64,000 nt of DNA, taken from positions 1,860,001 to 1,924,000 of the forward strand of contig CM056880.1 of assembly GCA_029876055.1 (NCBI GenBank), read 5' to 3'. The position numbers and the translations under genes are program-made. Shown piece after piece: positions 22,597-34,270 of the stretch. Every line of letters begins with the position of its first letter. The first letter of the stretch is position 1. A model generated the notes under the pieces. That model had not been told where the DNA came from, ran no database searches, and saw only the letters and a program-made list of their open reading frames with translations. Source of the stretch: Madurella fahalii. Its lineage: Eukaryota > Ascomycota > Sordariomycetes > Sordariales.

Positions 22597-25500
22597 GTTG
22601 GCAACGGCGCGGGCTCTTTAGATGTTGTTGCTGCCAAGGGTAGGATGCTATCGGTCGAGGACGGCACGTTAGAGACTGCCGGGACGAGAGTGGCTGTGTC
22701 TCGCATTAGCACAGGTTTTCTCCGCTTGGCGAAATTTTGGACCCGGCGATAAAGACCCGGCGACTGCGCCTGCAGCCGCGCACTCGATCACACACGCACC
22801 AGCGTCACAGGAGCCCAGAGTACCTCGGGTAGCGTTTGTCAAAGGAAAATGGAAGGCAAAAAGAAAAGTAGGTCTAACGACAGGGCGGGTATCGCAAAAC
22901 AGTAGTCCATTTGTCGACAACAAGGGCACAGTGACATGACGGATGAATTGCAGCAGAGCAGCGCTGTTGGCTGCCAGCGGCGCTACAGGAGGAGCACGCA
23001 AAGCACTGGCGGAATGCTGCTGTTGCGCCCAGGGGGGCCGTAGCGACGGCGCATGGAATGCGCGGCTTGATTTGGTGAATCGGCTTGATCGAGGAATGAC
23101 GCCAGAGGCTCCCTTTCGGCGAACCATAAACGACAAAGTAGCGCCGTCAAGGAGCAATCCCAACTGACCGCTTCAAGTCCAAAAAGCAAACGATGGGGCG
23201 AGGCGACCCAGCGACGTCACTCTGATCTTTATGCTGGAGTCCAGATGACACAAAACGAGGCAGAAGAAGAAACAAAGTGGTGCTTACCCGCGCGGCGCCG
23301 TGTAGTTGTGGCTTATCTGGAGATCGCGGTATCAGATGAACCAGGCGCCGGGTTGCCGTTCGATGCTGACACTTTTTTCGGGCGGTTCGTTGTCAGGTTC
23401 GAAAGTCCGATGACAGGGACAAGCAGGGACCAAGATAACGTCAGGATCTGAGATGGCGCAAACGGCACACGCGATGGCGGGAGGCAAAAGGTATAAAAAG
23501 GAGCGAAAGCCACGGCGCAAAAGCTTGACGCAAGAAGCTCGCCGCTGATAAGCCCAGTGGCGAGGCTAGATTTGGGGATCGATGGGCCAGAGATGCGGCG
23601 GCGAGATTATCGCATAACGAATGCTGATGAAGCAATGCCAAGAAGCGGCCGAAGGCCTGGAGCGGTTGACAGGTCGAGGCCGATTAGAGCCTAAAAAAAT
23701 AAAGCTCCAAAACCCGCGACGCTTCCGGCGTAGGTGCACAAGAGGAAGCACAAAACCGAGGAAAAGAGACGAAGGGGGGTCGATATTCGAGAGGATACAG
23801 GTCAGCTAGGAAATTTGTTATTGAGCTGAGTGTCCGAGATAGGCAAGGGGCTGGAGGCGGCCTGGATCTGCAAGAGATGACGACCGGCCTGGCTTTTTGT
23901 TATAACTCCCGCCACGTGTGGACGCCCAGAAGGTCGACAAGGGGGCCTGTGAGCCTAGAAAGTGGGGGCTAGGGAGCCATAAAAGGAGCCTTGAACAAGG
24001 TCCGGGATGGTTGTCGGTCGACTAGCTGACCGCCGACTTTGTCTCTTTATAAAATCGACTCTCTTTGCTATCTGTCGCTTGATATCTAACGTGCTTAATC
24101 TTCATTCACGGAGACGACAACTGATTGCAGCAGGGAGCGGTTTCGGGTCGTCGCCGCCGATGACTGATAAGAGAAAGTGGAGCGCCGATCCGATACTGCG
24201 GCCCCACCGCAACCACAAGTCACGCCCTGCCCCACTCTAGCACCATCGAGTGGGGTTCCAGCCGCGAGCATCCACATCGCGCTTCAGCGGGACGCCGGCG
24301 CTTCAGTGTGGGTTCCATTGCGTAACTCGAGCTCAAGGCCCAAGGCAACGCGTTACCACCTCCGTCTGGAGAAGCGCATCTGTTCCCTGGCACGAGAAGC
24401 GCGGCAATCAAGCTTTATGTATCATGTTTAGATGGGTTCATTCTCCCCCCTCACTCTCCCCTCGACCGCTCCGCCGGGTCCCGGTTGTTTGCTCGCTTGT
24501 CTTGTATCTGCAAGCCCGCTGCGCTCGCGCTCCATCTTGATTTGCTCCCTGCAGCCACCCGTTCCCCTCGTCTCACCTTCCCGTGCGCAAGGCAAGGGCC
24601 GTTTGAATCCGCTGCCCGGCCTGCTCCGTACTGGGTGCTTTCCTGGGCAAGTAATGATTGTGAAAATACTTGACGCAACCGTCCTTGTCCAACCGCCGCA
24701 AAAGCTTCCGTTCCCAAGCCAGATCGGACCAAACAAATTCCTGACTGCCCAGGCCTTTGGGCCCTCAGGTGCAGCCAATCCGGCACCACGAGCTGACCAC
24801 GGGGAGGGGTGGCTCATGGAAAGGGCGGGGATATATCGAATCCCGCTACACCGACCTTTCCACCTTACCCCTCAGTCCCCGAGACCCAGCTCTCCGCCGT
24901 CCGTCTTAGCGAATGTGCATTACCAAAAAAAAAAAAAAAAAAAAAAGCTGAAAATACCAGCCCATGAACTGGCGACATAGTTGGGAATGTACCTGACGAG
25001 GCCCATCGTCTTCGGACCAGAAGGCCAGCCCGGATCCAAGGAGGTGGTGCTGGGTGGAGTTTAGCGAGCTGGTCTGCGCAGCCCTTGTCGAGGCACACAT
25101 GGCCAAACCCATGTTGCTTGTTCATTCGGGCCTTGCCGGGTTTCCAAATCGACCTCGGAAACCGGAGGTTTACGATCGAGGCGGCCTCTCGAGGCAAAGG
25201 CGGGAGGTTTGCGTGTTACAATGCGCGCGAATAAAACCTGCAAGCCTCCTGTGGTGGCCTCTATGCTGGAATACGCCACGGACAGGCTGTGTAGCAGGCA
25301 GTCCCGGATGCAATGAACAAGGCATTTTCTCCCAGTTCCTGTTTGCGATCACACCGCGCCTTGTCCATAGAATAGCGCCTTGCTCTACCAACCTTGTTCT
25401 TCACCGCCTCCTCCTGCATCTCCCGGGCTCCCACAATGGCTACTGAGCGGGTGATGTAGACTGCTAGTCCATGACGGGTTAGGGCGCGGCTGCACGCATG

Positions 25501-25654
25501 ATCCTCGAGAAAAGGCTGCGATAAAAACCCCGACCGCCAGCACGGGAATTCCTCTGCATTCATAACCGGACGTGCTTTGCGACGGCGTAATCATACACAT
25601 GTCCAGGCCCTGGACTCCCGCTCTTTTTCTAAACCCCGAACCCAGCAACTAGGC
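22597..25654. other. Intergenic, long cyclin upstream region
   Basis: This is 3.1 kb between the cyclin ATG and the PRE3 stop. There is no supportable gene. Holdings are a CACGTG E-box at 23913-23918, a 22-base A run at 24925-24946 and a run of short overlapping ORFs. The length would suit a long 5' untranslated region or regulatory region of the cyclin; this is inference. Confidence 0.5.
24925..24946. repeat. Poly(A) homopolymer run
   Basis: There are 22 consecutive A, the longest homopolymer in the window, in intergenic DNA about 0.7 kb from the PRE3 stop codon. It has no recognisable retroelement upstream. Confidence 0.9.
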
Positions 25655-26723
25655 TCACGTATGCCGGACCTTGTAGTCCGTGTCCGGGAGATAAAGGTGC
25701 CTGTCGGCGCCCTTGGCCGTCAGCACGACCATGCGGATGACGCCGCCGGAACTGCCGTCCCACTTGATGGCCTCCTTGAGCGCTTCCTTGACAAAGTTGA
25801 CCGCCTCGGCCTCCTCCATCTCCTCCTTCCAGTTGGAGTCGCAGAAGCCGTAGATATATGTTGAGCCGGACCCGCCGATGGCGTACGGCTGCTTGTGCAG
25901 AGACCCTCCGAGCGGGATGCTGTAGACCTGGCCGCCGTGGCGCTCGTCCCAACCGGCGATAATGAGACCGGCTCTGTCGATGATGGACAAGCACGCTTTT
26001 GTCAGTCTCTTGGCAACGTATGGATTGGCGGCAAATCCAAAAAAGGTTCCCACTCACGACAACCGGTCCTTGTTTGCGTAGCAAATCTCTTGGAAAATAG
26101 CGGCCGCCGTCTGTGTCGTTGGCGGCTTGCCGTTCATCATGGCGAACAGTCCCAGCTGATACTGCACAATGTCGGCGACGGCTTGTGTATCGGCTGCCGA
26201 GCCGGACCGGCAGCACCAGATCGTGTCATGTACCCGCGTGAGCTTGTCGGTTACGCGGTTCGCAATGTATGCGCCCGTTGTTGTGCGGGAGTCGGCTCCT
26301 ATGTGGGGGGAGTGGCCGGTTAGCTAGATGTCGTGGGGCAAGCGGGCGAGGGGCAAAAAGAGGTGGGGGATGCAGGCGGAGGTGCGGACTGACCCAGAAT
26401 AACACCGTCCTTGAACGTAACAGCCATACTAATCACCAGTTTGTCAGGATGTGTTTCGGGATGCGCGCGGGGTCGGTTGCGTTCAAACGTACATCGAAGT
26501 ACCCAAGCTGGAGAGAAGATTAGCAACTATCTACCATGACGAGGAATGGAAATCCCAGAACAACATACTTGACCTCTCCTTTCTTCAGCCGATCCATGTC
26601 AACGTGGATGCCATCTGTAGGCGCAACTGTCAGTACACGGGATGCCGGACAGGGTGGAGCAGGCTGCGCCTGGCTGCAATGTTACCAACCTTCGCTCAAG
26701 CAGCCCGAGTTGCCGAATTCCAT
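25655..26723 (-). CDS. PRE3: 20S proteasome subunit beta 1
   Basis: Six exons (26690-26723, 26569-26614, 26493-26507, 26394-26428, 26058-26298, 25655-25973) give 229 residues, close to the family norm. It is the caspase-like catalytic beta1 subunit of the 20S core. A 29-residue propeptide (ending RLKKGEVNLG) precedes Thr30, the mature catalytic N-terminus (TSIMAVTFKDGVILGADSRT). The catalytic Lys region (YIANRVTDKLTRVHD), RSGSAADTQAVADIV and KWDGSSGGVIRMVVLT match PRE3/PSMB6 closely. Exon 3 is a 15-nt microexon. Intron 1 begins GTTGGT, an unusual donor; the others are consensus, and lengths are 61-95 nt. Upstream lie a TCACGTGA box and GTACTGTAC. A GGTGGCACT at 26947-26955 differs by two bases from the yeast PACE element. 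Confidence 0.94.
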
Positions 26724-27400
26724 TGTGGAACTGTTGGGTATATGTCATGAACGGGTCGCCGATAAATAGAAATCACCGTCGCTTGCAGAGCTGGAGAGAT
26801 GGTTAGGGTGGGAAATCGCAGGGTATTGTTCGTCGTTGGCGAGCTTAGAGCTCCAAGCTCAAGGCAGCTCAGACACGCGCGTGCGCCTTGCCTGGCTGAA
26901 GCGGGTCACGTGAAGAGCTGACGGCGGGACCCACTGGGTTATCTGGGGTGGCACTCTTATCATGAGCAGGGGTATGGTACTGTACACCACAATAATGCGA
27001 CAGCATGCGATAACGCAGCTTATGGTTTCTTAGGAGCTTGACTAATTAGCTCAGGCAGGCACAAAACCAGCCGGTAGACGGAACGTATTTAGGTTAATAT
27101 GAACATACAGCAAGCGTTGCCGGTCTATTTAATCCGCTTCCAGCCGGTCCCGGTGCCTGCTTCGGAGGAAGACCGCAAGGTCCACCGCAGGCGCTTGGGG
27201 AACCTCCTGAGAGGTTCTGGCCCGGGCTAAACAAAGGCTTATCCGACGGAACCAAGTCTTCTGTAATACCCGCTCGCTGGTGAGGCGGGCGGATCCGCGC
27301 ATAGACAGCATATTCCGGTAGCCGCCAGCGGTAAATCACTTCCAAGTTGCCAATGCATCCAAGAAACGCCTCAACTCCGACCAGCCAAAAGCAAGGGCGA
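26724..27400. other. Intergenic, PRE3 promoter and ERV2 3' region
   Basis: This is about 0.7 kb. The half nearest PRE3 has three candidate sites (26906, 26947, 26977). The other half should contain the ERV2-like 3' untranslated region. No gene is seen. Confidence 0.55.
26906..26913. promoter_or_regulatory. TCACGTGA palindromic E-box
   Basis: This perfect 8-base palindrome lies 183 bases upstream of the PRE3 ATG. CACGTG is the known core of fungal bHLH and Cbf1-type factors; use at this promoter is inferred from position only. Confidence 0.45.
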
Positions 27401-28111
27401 TCAACCCCCTCTTGTCAACCCTTCCTCCGTTTCCAAACTAACACTCGCTCTCTCCTTCAACTCATCCTCCTTCTTCTTATCCTCGTCTCCACAGCCACAG
27501 TCATAAAAGTCCCCAATCTTGTTGCAGTCAAACTCCTCCTTCTTCAGCCTCTTGTTGACCTGATTGTGGACGTAGCACGCCCAGCCGGCTGCAGCATTCC
27601 TGCTGCTCGTCTGCGGTGGATACTTTGCGATGAGTTTCTGGAAGTGAGAGGCGCAGTCGCCGCACGGATAGAGGCGCGCGAACAGCTGAATGTACGTCTT
27701 GAGGGCGAGGCTGTCGTCGGGCGTGGGCTTCTCGGGGAAGCGCGCCATCATGGTGTGGAAGAGCTTCCAGGAGGCGCGGCCGAGCTCGGCTCTGTTGACG
27801 GGGGAGGGGTCAGCTGCTGCTACGCAGGAGAGAGGATGGAAATAAAACGACGGGCGCTGCGCTTACTTGGCGGTGGCATTCTCGAGCTTTGGCGCGATTG
27901 AGCCGCCTTGTAGAATGCTATCCGAAATGCCGAGCGCGGGGTTGCTCGCGCTGTCGCCGTGGCTGCCGCTGTGTTCGGGGCGATTCCAAGCGTTGTCGAC
28001 TCCCATGGTGGGGTACCGGTCGCCTGAGCCGCTGCTCGACATGTAGTATGTCAAGGTCAGAAAGAGCATGACGCCGATCAACGTTAGGGTAAGGTGCTGC
28101 CGCCGTGCCAT
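27401..28111 (-). CDS. ERV2: FAD-linked sulfhydryl oxidase, ERV2 type
   Basis: Two exons (27867-28111, 27401-27791) with a 75-nt intron give 211 residues. The product oxidises thiols to disulphides in the secretory pathway and passes electrons via FAD to oxygen. A signal anchor (LTLTLIGVMLFLTLTYYM) points to the ER. The ERV/ALR domain starts at LGRASWKLFHTMMARFPEK. The active-site CxxC is C125-G-D-C128 (YPCGDCASHF), followed by the FAD-contact WACYVHNQVNKRL. The C-terminal C180-G-C182 pair in FYDCGCGD matches the shuttle disulphide that marks yeast Erv2 rather than mitochondrial Erv1. The start at 28111 is the first ATG in frame and gives the signal anchor. Confidence 0.9.
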
Positions 28112-29270
28112 CTCGTCGTCGGGAGAATGCGGGCACGACGGGACGTTGGCGGTTTACGCAAGCAAAAGCGCTCGAGTTTTTGAGAAAGATCCGCTAAAGG
28201 AGTATCATAAAAGAATGACTGCGGACCGTGGACACAAAGAAGGTTGAAGATGCAAAAGTCGAAAAGGAGTTGTCAAATGTTCTGCATGGCCAATGCACCG
28301 TTGGCTCGATATCTGCGACGGATCACCAGGGGACCAGTGGGGTGCGTTCCCGACAAGCAATCCTTGCGAGGGCCAGGCCTGGGCCCGGGACTTGGGATAC
28401 ACCTGCAGGGGTCTACCAGCCAGCGCTCCACTATCAATCAAGAAGACCAGCAACTTTTAATGAACGTTTATATCAGTGATACGAGAATCGCCTCTATTAT
28501 CTTAAGGTAGGCGGGAGCAGCAAAGAGCGGACAAATATCCAACCAAAAACAGTATTGAAAAAAAAAAAAAATACTGGCGGAGATGCATCAAGATTTAACA
28601 TCACCCGACGACCAGCTGCTAATGCCCACAGCTTGCGACGAACAGTCAAACCATGAGGCACATACGTGGCACGTCTCGTGGGTATCTTGGGGATGCAGTG
28701 GACGGATCTCTATTTTGTTTATCCAAAAATGCTACACGTTTCATGTTATCCCTCACCCTCTTCATCCGACATGAAGCACACCATAGGCACATACACTACT
28801 TAACTCGGTGAAATGTTTCCTTGTGCATCCGTACAACACACCAGACGCTGCCAAGAAATGAACAACTTACATCATCAAGAAGAACACTCCCGAATGGGGA
28901 TCATCAACGAGCTTTATCCAGATACCGCGACTGCGGCTAGTTATGCTCTTAAAACCTCAAATCCTGATAGGTTGGTGCGCCTCATTCTGCCCAAAACCGG
29001 GAAGTTTGAGCCTCCCGCCATGACGTATGCCCCGTCCCGCCGCCACTTACATCGAGCAGCCACATTGTGGTAATTGGATCTTGTTCGGAACTTGCATCAT
29101 AGGGGAAATGAATAAGAAGGCGCCGGTAGTCCGGAAGCATTATCTCCAGCTCAGTCCCAGTCCCACGCTCAACGACTACGACAACCCCAGTATCGCCGAA
29201 GCCAACCACTTGTAAAAAACAAACCAAGTAGGACCAGACCATCCAACAGCAACAAGCATCCAGTATCAAC
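28112..29270. other. Intergenic between divergent genes
   Basis: This is 1.2 kb holding the promoters of the ERV2-like gene (minus) and the small conserved gene (plus). A 14-base A run lies at 28558-28571. ORFs are short and featureless. Confidence 0.55.
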
Positions 29271-29797
29271 ATGGAGTGGGCCAAAGAACAATACAACAAG
29301 CAATACGAGATATGGGTCCCCTGGCTCGAAGACATCTACCTGCGCTACTTCACGCGCGACAACAAGGCGAGCTATACCACACGCCGTAAGCATTCCCCAC
29401 CGCTTACTTCGCACTTCTTGTCCTTCATAACTAACAGCCAACCTCATCCCCGATTCTAGAAAACTTGGACAAAACCAAAGTCACCAACATCAAGCAGGTC
29501 GACACCCTCCAAGACGGCGTCCACTCCCTCGTCTCGGGCCAACTCGGCCAAGATGGCTTGGCTGCGCCCGCAGGGAACCTTGTCTCGCGCGAGGGGATTA
29601 ATAGAGTCGAGAGGAATGGAAAGGACGACAAAGGCGGCTATGCACCCGACACGGCAGGACAGGCGGTTGCCGGAGCTGGGAACGCAATTCTCGGCGGCGT
29701 TGTTGCCGGCGGGGCGCAGGCTGCTGGGGCGGTTAAGGGAGGCGGGGAGAAGGTTGGAGGATGGTTGGGGTTTGGCGGGTCAAAGGGGAAGAACTAG
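29271..29797 (+). CDS. Conserved fungal protein of unknown function, Gly/Ala-rich C-terminus
   Basis: Two exons (29271-29385, 29460-29797; 74-nt intron, GTAAGC...CTAG) give 150 residues. The N-terminus (EQYNKQYEIWVPWLEDIYLR) is acidic-aromatic. The middle (KTKVTNIKQVDTLQDGVHSL, then QLGQDGLAAPAGN) and REGINRVERNGKDDKGGY look conserved among small ascomycete proteins I have seen annotated only as hypothetical. The C-terminus is Gly/Ala-rich (AVAGAGNAILGGVVAGGAQA) and ends WLGFGGSKGKN. It has no signal peptide, no certain membrane helix and no known domain. The function is unknown. Confidence 0.75.
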
Positions 29798-31798
29798 ATG
29801 GTTTTCTCGACAGTGTTTGGAATGTATAAACGAATACCTAATGAAGGAGATTGGCTGAGGTGATGGCATCGGGCAAGGGAAGAGGATGAGTATTCAGGGA
29901 TATGATGGTATACCAGATTGCGTTGATTAGAGGATTTCTTAATCAAGGAGAGATGTTGATTCCCAGAAGTAAGAGTCGGAAAAGGAAATCGCAGTAAGAA
30001 GCACAATCGAAATGAAAACGAAGGAACCGACCAAGAACCGAACCGGCGACTTGTAAAAAATTGAGCGATGCCCCGACGACAGTCTGGGAACATCTTTGCT
30101 CAACCAGAGGTTATCGGAAGCCCACCGCCCAGAACAACTACACCACAGAGTGGTCTGTAGTGGTTCGTTGGAAAGCCGTGCCCCAGACCTTGCTTATATG
30201 CCTTCTCTCGCTGCCCACTTCGCTTCCGCAGTAAGCCCCATCCCAACCCCCCAACACCACCCGTCCGACGAGCCACAGCTCGCGTTTCCTTTTGTTTCCA
30301 CCCGTAGCTTGAAACTACCGGGGCAACGGAACACTGCCAGATGTTTTATTTTACGGCCATGGCAATAAAACAAAGGGACGGTCACACGATATTTAAAGTT
30401 TTTAGACCACTTCCTTAAGTTTCCAGCCCATATAACCCTTCCCTCACATTTATCACCTTCTCCACCCTACAAACTAAAGTCCGTCAAATCCCCAAATCGT
30501 CGAGCAGGAAAGACGTATTACTCGGGTAATACACATCTCAACATTACGACTCGTCGTCCGCCCGTAAGTCCAGGTCCATCGCCGGCAGCATCGTTTGTGC
30601 TCCCGCCGCGTCGGGGTCAATCCCCCTCAACTAGCAGGCCGCTCGTCCGCCGCGGGGTTATACGCCTTGAATCCACTCGCGAGGGCACATAAGCATTCGC
30701 CAGCGGCGCGGGTTTCGCGCCAAGAATGACCAGAAGGGCCAGGGCTGCGCGAGCGCAACGGGGTGCGGCTCGGACGAGTTTGTTCTGGATCGGCTGGAGG
30801 TTCCGGGTGTCGGTAGTCGGCGGGACGAAACTCTGCGGCAGACGTCCCTATGGGTACACACTTTGAGTTTCTCCCGAAAGTTTCTGCCGCGGCGTCTGCG
30901 AGCCAAGCCGTGCCGTTATACGCTGAGAGAAGTGGTTGTCCACAATCGAAACTACACATTGCCGTGCCAATGGACATGGATTGAAATGCATAGGGGAATA
31001 TGGGACGAACCACAGCGACAGGGATGAATAAACCCTCGCCACGGGCGGCCAGTAAGATACGGGCCATATCCGGGGAAGAAAACTTGGGAGAGGCAAATCC
31101 ACGGTGTCTCTGGTGGCTCAGCTGGCGTTTGTATAAACAGGGTTGGGGAAAGTAGCTTTGAATTCGCCGAGCCCATGGAAGCTGCGAGAGGAGGGTTCCT
31201 CGATGCAAATACCGTAGCCGTCAAGGCATAATATAGCGGGATCATGGGAGTGAGGTCAGAGATGGAGCTCGCTGAGGCTTCGCACCGATGCTGTACAGCT
31301 TACGACCCAAGGTGGTACGGAATGGGCCAACAAACTAAGGTAGGCATTGTAGGACCAGCGCTTATGAGATGCGGCTGGCTGAATGAACTACTTCGGTAGA
31401 CAAATCCGTTAGATGTGCTCTATAGTGGGAAAATCCGACTCCGCGCTTTGCCGTAGACGGGAGCTGCTGAAAAGTCGGGACTCTCGGAACAGAATACGTG
31501 ACTAATGCGTAGCCCTAACGTGACGCCAATTCCTTCCTTTCTGACGGACGGGGATATAGACGGGAGGTTGGTGATGGATCGCGTTAGCTGCATGAGGGGG
31601 CTGAGATATGGTCCAACTCTGGGTAGTGCATTCTTCCCGAACCCACCCTGGAACGCGACTTGACTTGGATCTCAATACAATACATTGCGCCTTTCCTGGG
31701 GATCTCAAAACTGTCCAGCACATCACCCGCTATGGCTGATGGACTCAACAATTACCTGCCCAGGCAAGATTACAGCGGAGGATGCTGTATCAACTAGG
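29798..31798. other. Intergenic, no gene supported
   Basis: This is 2.0 kb. A minus-strand ORF at 30627-31208 (193 codons) and an overlapping one at 30952-31245 are the longest, but they overlap in different frames and show no family signature. I treat both as chance. This stretch begins a gene-poor zone that runs to 38.6 kb. Confidence 0.5.
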
Positions 31799-32249
31799 CT
31801 AGGGTCTAGCGCCCTTCTCCTTCTCCAGTTCGGCAATCAGGATCTCTACCGCCTCATCTCGGTGCTTCTTAACATCCAGGTTGAGAATAAAATCCCATCT
31901 CGGCAGTAATCTCTCCTTTAACTTGCCTAGATCTAGTCCCGTGTCCTCGCCCCTTCCGGTAACAATCTCTCCAGTTCCCCGGCTGGATTTGACGATAAGC
32001 TGCGTGCGCGGGCGGCGAATCTTGTCGTAAACCTCCAGAGCCGTCCGCGCCTCGGCGGGTGTCTTTGCGCGTCCGAATAGGGCAGAGGACAAGGCTGTCC
32101 TCGATGGACATGCCGGCCCCGGAGCCTTGCCAGGGTGTTGTCGTATGTGCGGCATCTCCTATGAGGCAAATGACGCCCGAGACGTAGGTACGGGCTGGTG
32201 GGTGTTCCCAGAGGTACATAGCGGGTTGTTCAGGCTGGTCACAGAGTGA
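31799..32249 (-). pseudogene. FAD-dependent monooxygenase relic (salicylate hydroxylase-like C-terminus)
   Basis: Only the C-terminal third of a flavin monooxygenase is left. The plus-frame-independent signature is VICLIGDAAHTTTPWQGSGAG followed by MSIEDSLVL, the GD motif that binds FAD ribityl in aromatic-ring hydroxylases. After SLVL the frame changes near 32085 and continues as SALFGRAKTPAEARTALEVY, then YDKIRRPRTQLIVKSS to a stop at 31799. A two-base loss in a CTCTCT stretch explains the joint. Upstream, a stop (32250-32252) follows directly before the family-like DQPEQPAMYLWEHPP and nothing recognisable precedes it. It is therefore a truncated, frameshifted relic. Confidence 0.8.
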
Positions 32250-32559
32250 CTAGCCGATTGAAGCAAAATCTCTGGCGCTGCACGACTGCAGTTGCTGACT
32301 CAGCAGGCCCGACTTTCTCGTTCGCCCGATATTTTACCGGACGACATCCCATTCGTATTCCCAGACCGTAGCCGCCTCCGTAACGACTACAAACGGCGCC
32401 GGCAACGGAGGCCGGAAGGCGTCGCTCATTCTACTTCGTTCACACCCATCGGGCCCTCCGGGACGCCTCACCGCGCATTCGCGATAGAGGTACATCTTCG
32501 GCGCCAGGATCCCGTCCTCTATTAGGGATACGAACCAACTACATCCGACCTTCAAGGCT

Positions 32560-34270
32560 CAGTACTAGTAGCCTAGCTCGCTCATATCGTCGTAACCTCC
32601 CTCCTCCCCCCTCTCAAACCACAGAATCATCTTCCTCTCTACTTTTTCTCGTCATTTTTCTTACTCCTAATGCACTCCGTAGCTCACTATAACGGTATAA
32701 GTGAACTAGATATAACTAGCATTCCAAGACCTATTGGGCTTAGCCCTCTAAGCGAAATAAAATCCATCTATCCATCTAGGCGGCTACTTAGAGACCTGAA
32801 GCTAGATTGGGTCATAATAGCCTATTGGGCTCAGGATGTATATATCACAGGGTATTCTATTGAATCTATCTCTTCGTTTTTATCAAGCACTTTAGATATA
32901 ATCTCTTTACTACAGTAGTCTCAATTTGCAAACTGCAGTCACTACTATAGCTTCAGCCTAGGAACTGATCCTTTAGTACTCGGTAAATATAGTTTACAAT
33001 CCCGAGCCCAGATCGTACACCGACAAATCATAGGCTCGACTATACCTCCTAATATAGAATTTCACTGTCTATACCACTATAGACTAAGAAGGCTCGGTTC
33101 ATACCGCATTCGACCTAGCGTTTCTACCGCTATGTAAGAGGGCGCGCAGTAAACCACTCTGCCAATGAACCAAAAGATCCGCCAGTTCAATCACTCCGTG
33201 ATTGAACGCTGCGCACCACTTGCTTATATCACGTACCCGGGGCTGCGCCCTCAGCCGGTCCCGTGACACGCTAGGTGCTGATGAAGAAAGACACTCCACT
33301 CAGCTTACTTACCTACAAAATAAGAGGTTCTAGAGACTTGAAACCGAGTGTTGCGAAGCAAAAGATATGGAAAAAGGTCTGATTTTGCTTGTCCGTCAAA
33401 GCAAGTGAGGGCGGAAGAACTGCACTATTTATGTGACAAAGTGGACCCACAATGGGCCGAGGTCCAAACCTGTCAACTCGTAACACAAGCCCTTCACTAT
33501 TGGGGGTTTGATAGAATAAAGGAGGGAGTTCTTCACTAGATGCCCTATTTAGAAAGTTGACGGTCAATCCTATACTAACCACCTGGAGGGGTACGTCTGG
33601 TTGGTATATACGGCTACCGGTAGGTTGTATTGGAGATACGAATTGGTAGAGGATACAGTGTAGGAAACTGGCGCATTTTGGTAAGAATAATCCCAAGCTT
33701 GGTGAGTAAGAAGTAGTAGATGACGAATATATGGATCATCTCTCAGACAATAAAGTTAGAGAGCTCTCGGACAACTAGTTGAACATGGGTTGCATATTTT
33801 TTCCCTTTTTTTCAATTGTAATTCCCATATACAGAATACTGAAGTTTAACTCACTGCGCTCTCACTGCTCACTGCTTCCCCTGTCAGCCAAGAAAGCTTC
33901 CAGAACTGAACGGGCCCAGACTCATCAATCAAGCTTCACAACCCCACAGCGTCTATGCAACCAATCCTGAGAAGCAGATCCGCTACTTCCAATTATTTGC
34001 GCAAGTCAGGTGGAGCATGTCTCCGGGAATAGCTGGAAGGACTGCCGTAGCTGCCGAGACTCTTTACGTCAGGTCTCGGAACATTTCGCTATGGAGGAGA
34101 GCTAGGTGTCAAGGGAAGCAGTGTACATGCACTTGGAAGCTTCTCTCCGATTCTGGTTGGGGTAGTGCCTAGAACGCAGTGGAGCATCCTCTGGAGACCT
34201 TCTCAGTTCGAGGAGAATCTCTCAATAGCACATCTGAAGGATCCCATCGGTTGCAATACAGAGGGAATGG
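32560..34270. other. TA-rich gene-free stretch, possible mutated repeat
   Basis: This is 1.7 kb whose first 1.2 kb is visibly richer in A, T and TA steps than the flanks (for example ctatagactaagaagg, tatatatcaca). All frames are broken into pieces of under about 130 codons with no domain. This is the appearance of DNA altered by repeat-induced point mutation (RIP), but I could not identify a parent transposon. A perfect hairpin lies at 33185-33207. Confidence 0.45.
33185..33207. repeat. Perfect 10-base inverted repeat with 3-base loop
   Basis: GTTCAATCAC, then tcc, then GTGATTGAAC. The arms are exact reverse complements. The hairpin lies within the TA-rich stretch and is not part of a tRNA or a recognised terminator. 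Confidence 0.85.

Noticed and set aside
24925..24946. Poly(A) tail of a retroposed gene or SINE
   Set aside because: No coding remnant or pol III box upstream and no target-site duplication; it looks like a plain homopolymer.
30627..31245. Two overlapping minus-strand ORFs of 193 and 97 codons
   Set aside because: They use different frames over the same bases and neither shows a family signature or a good signal peptide.
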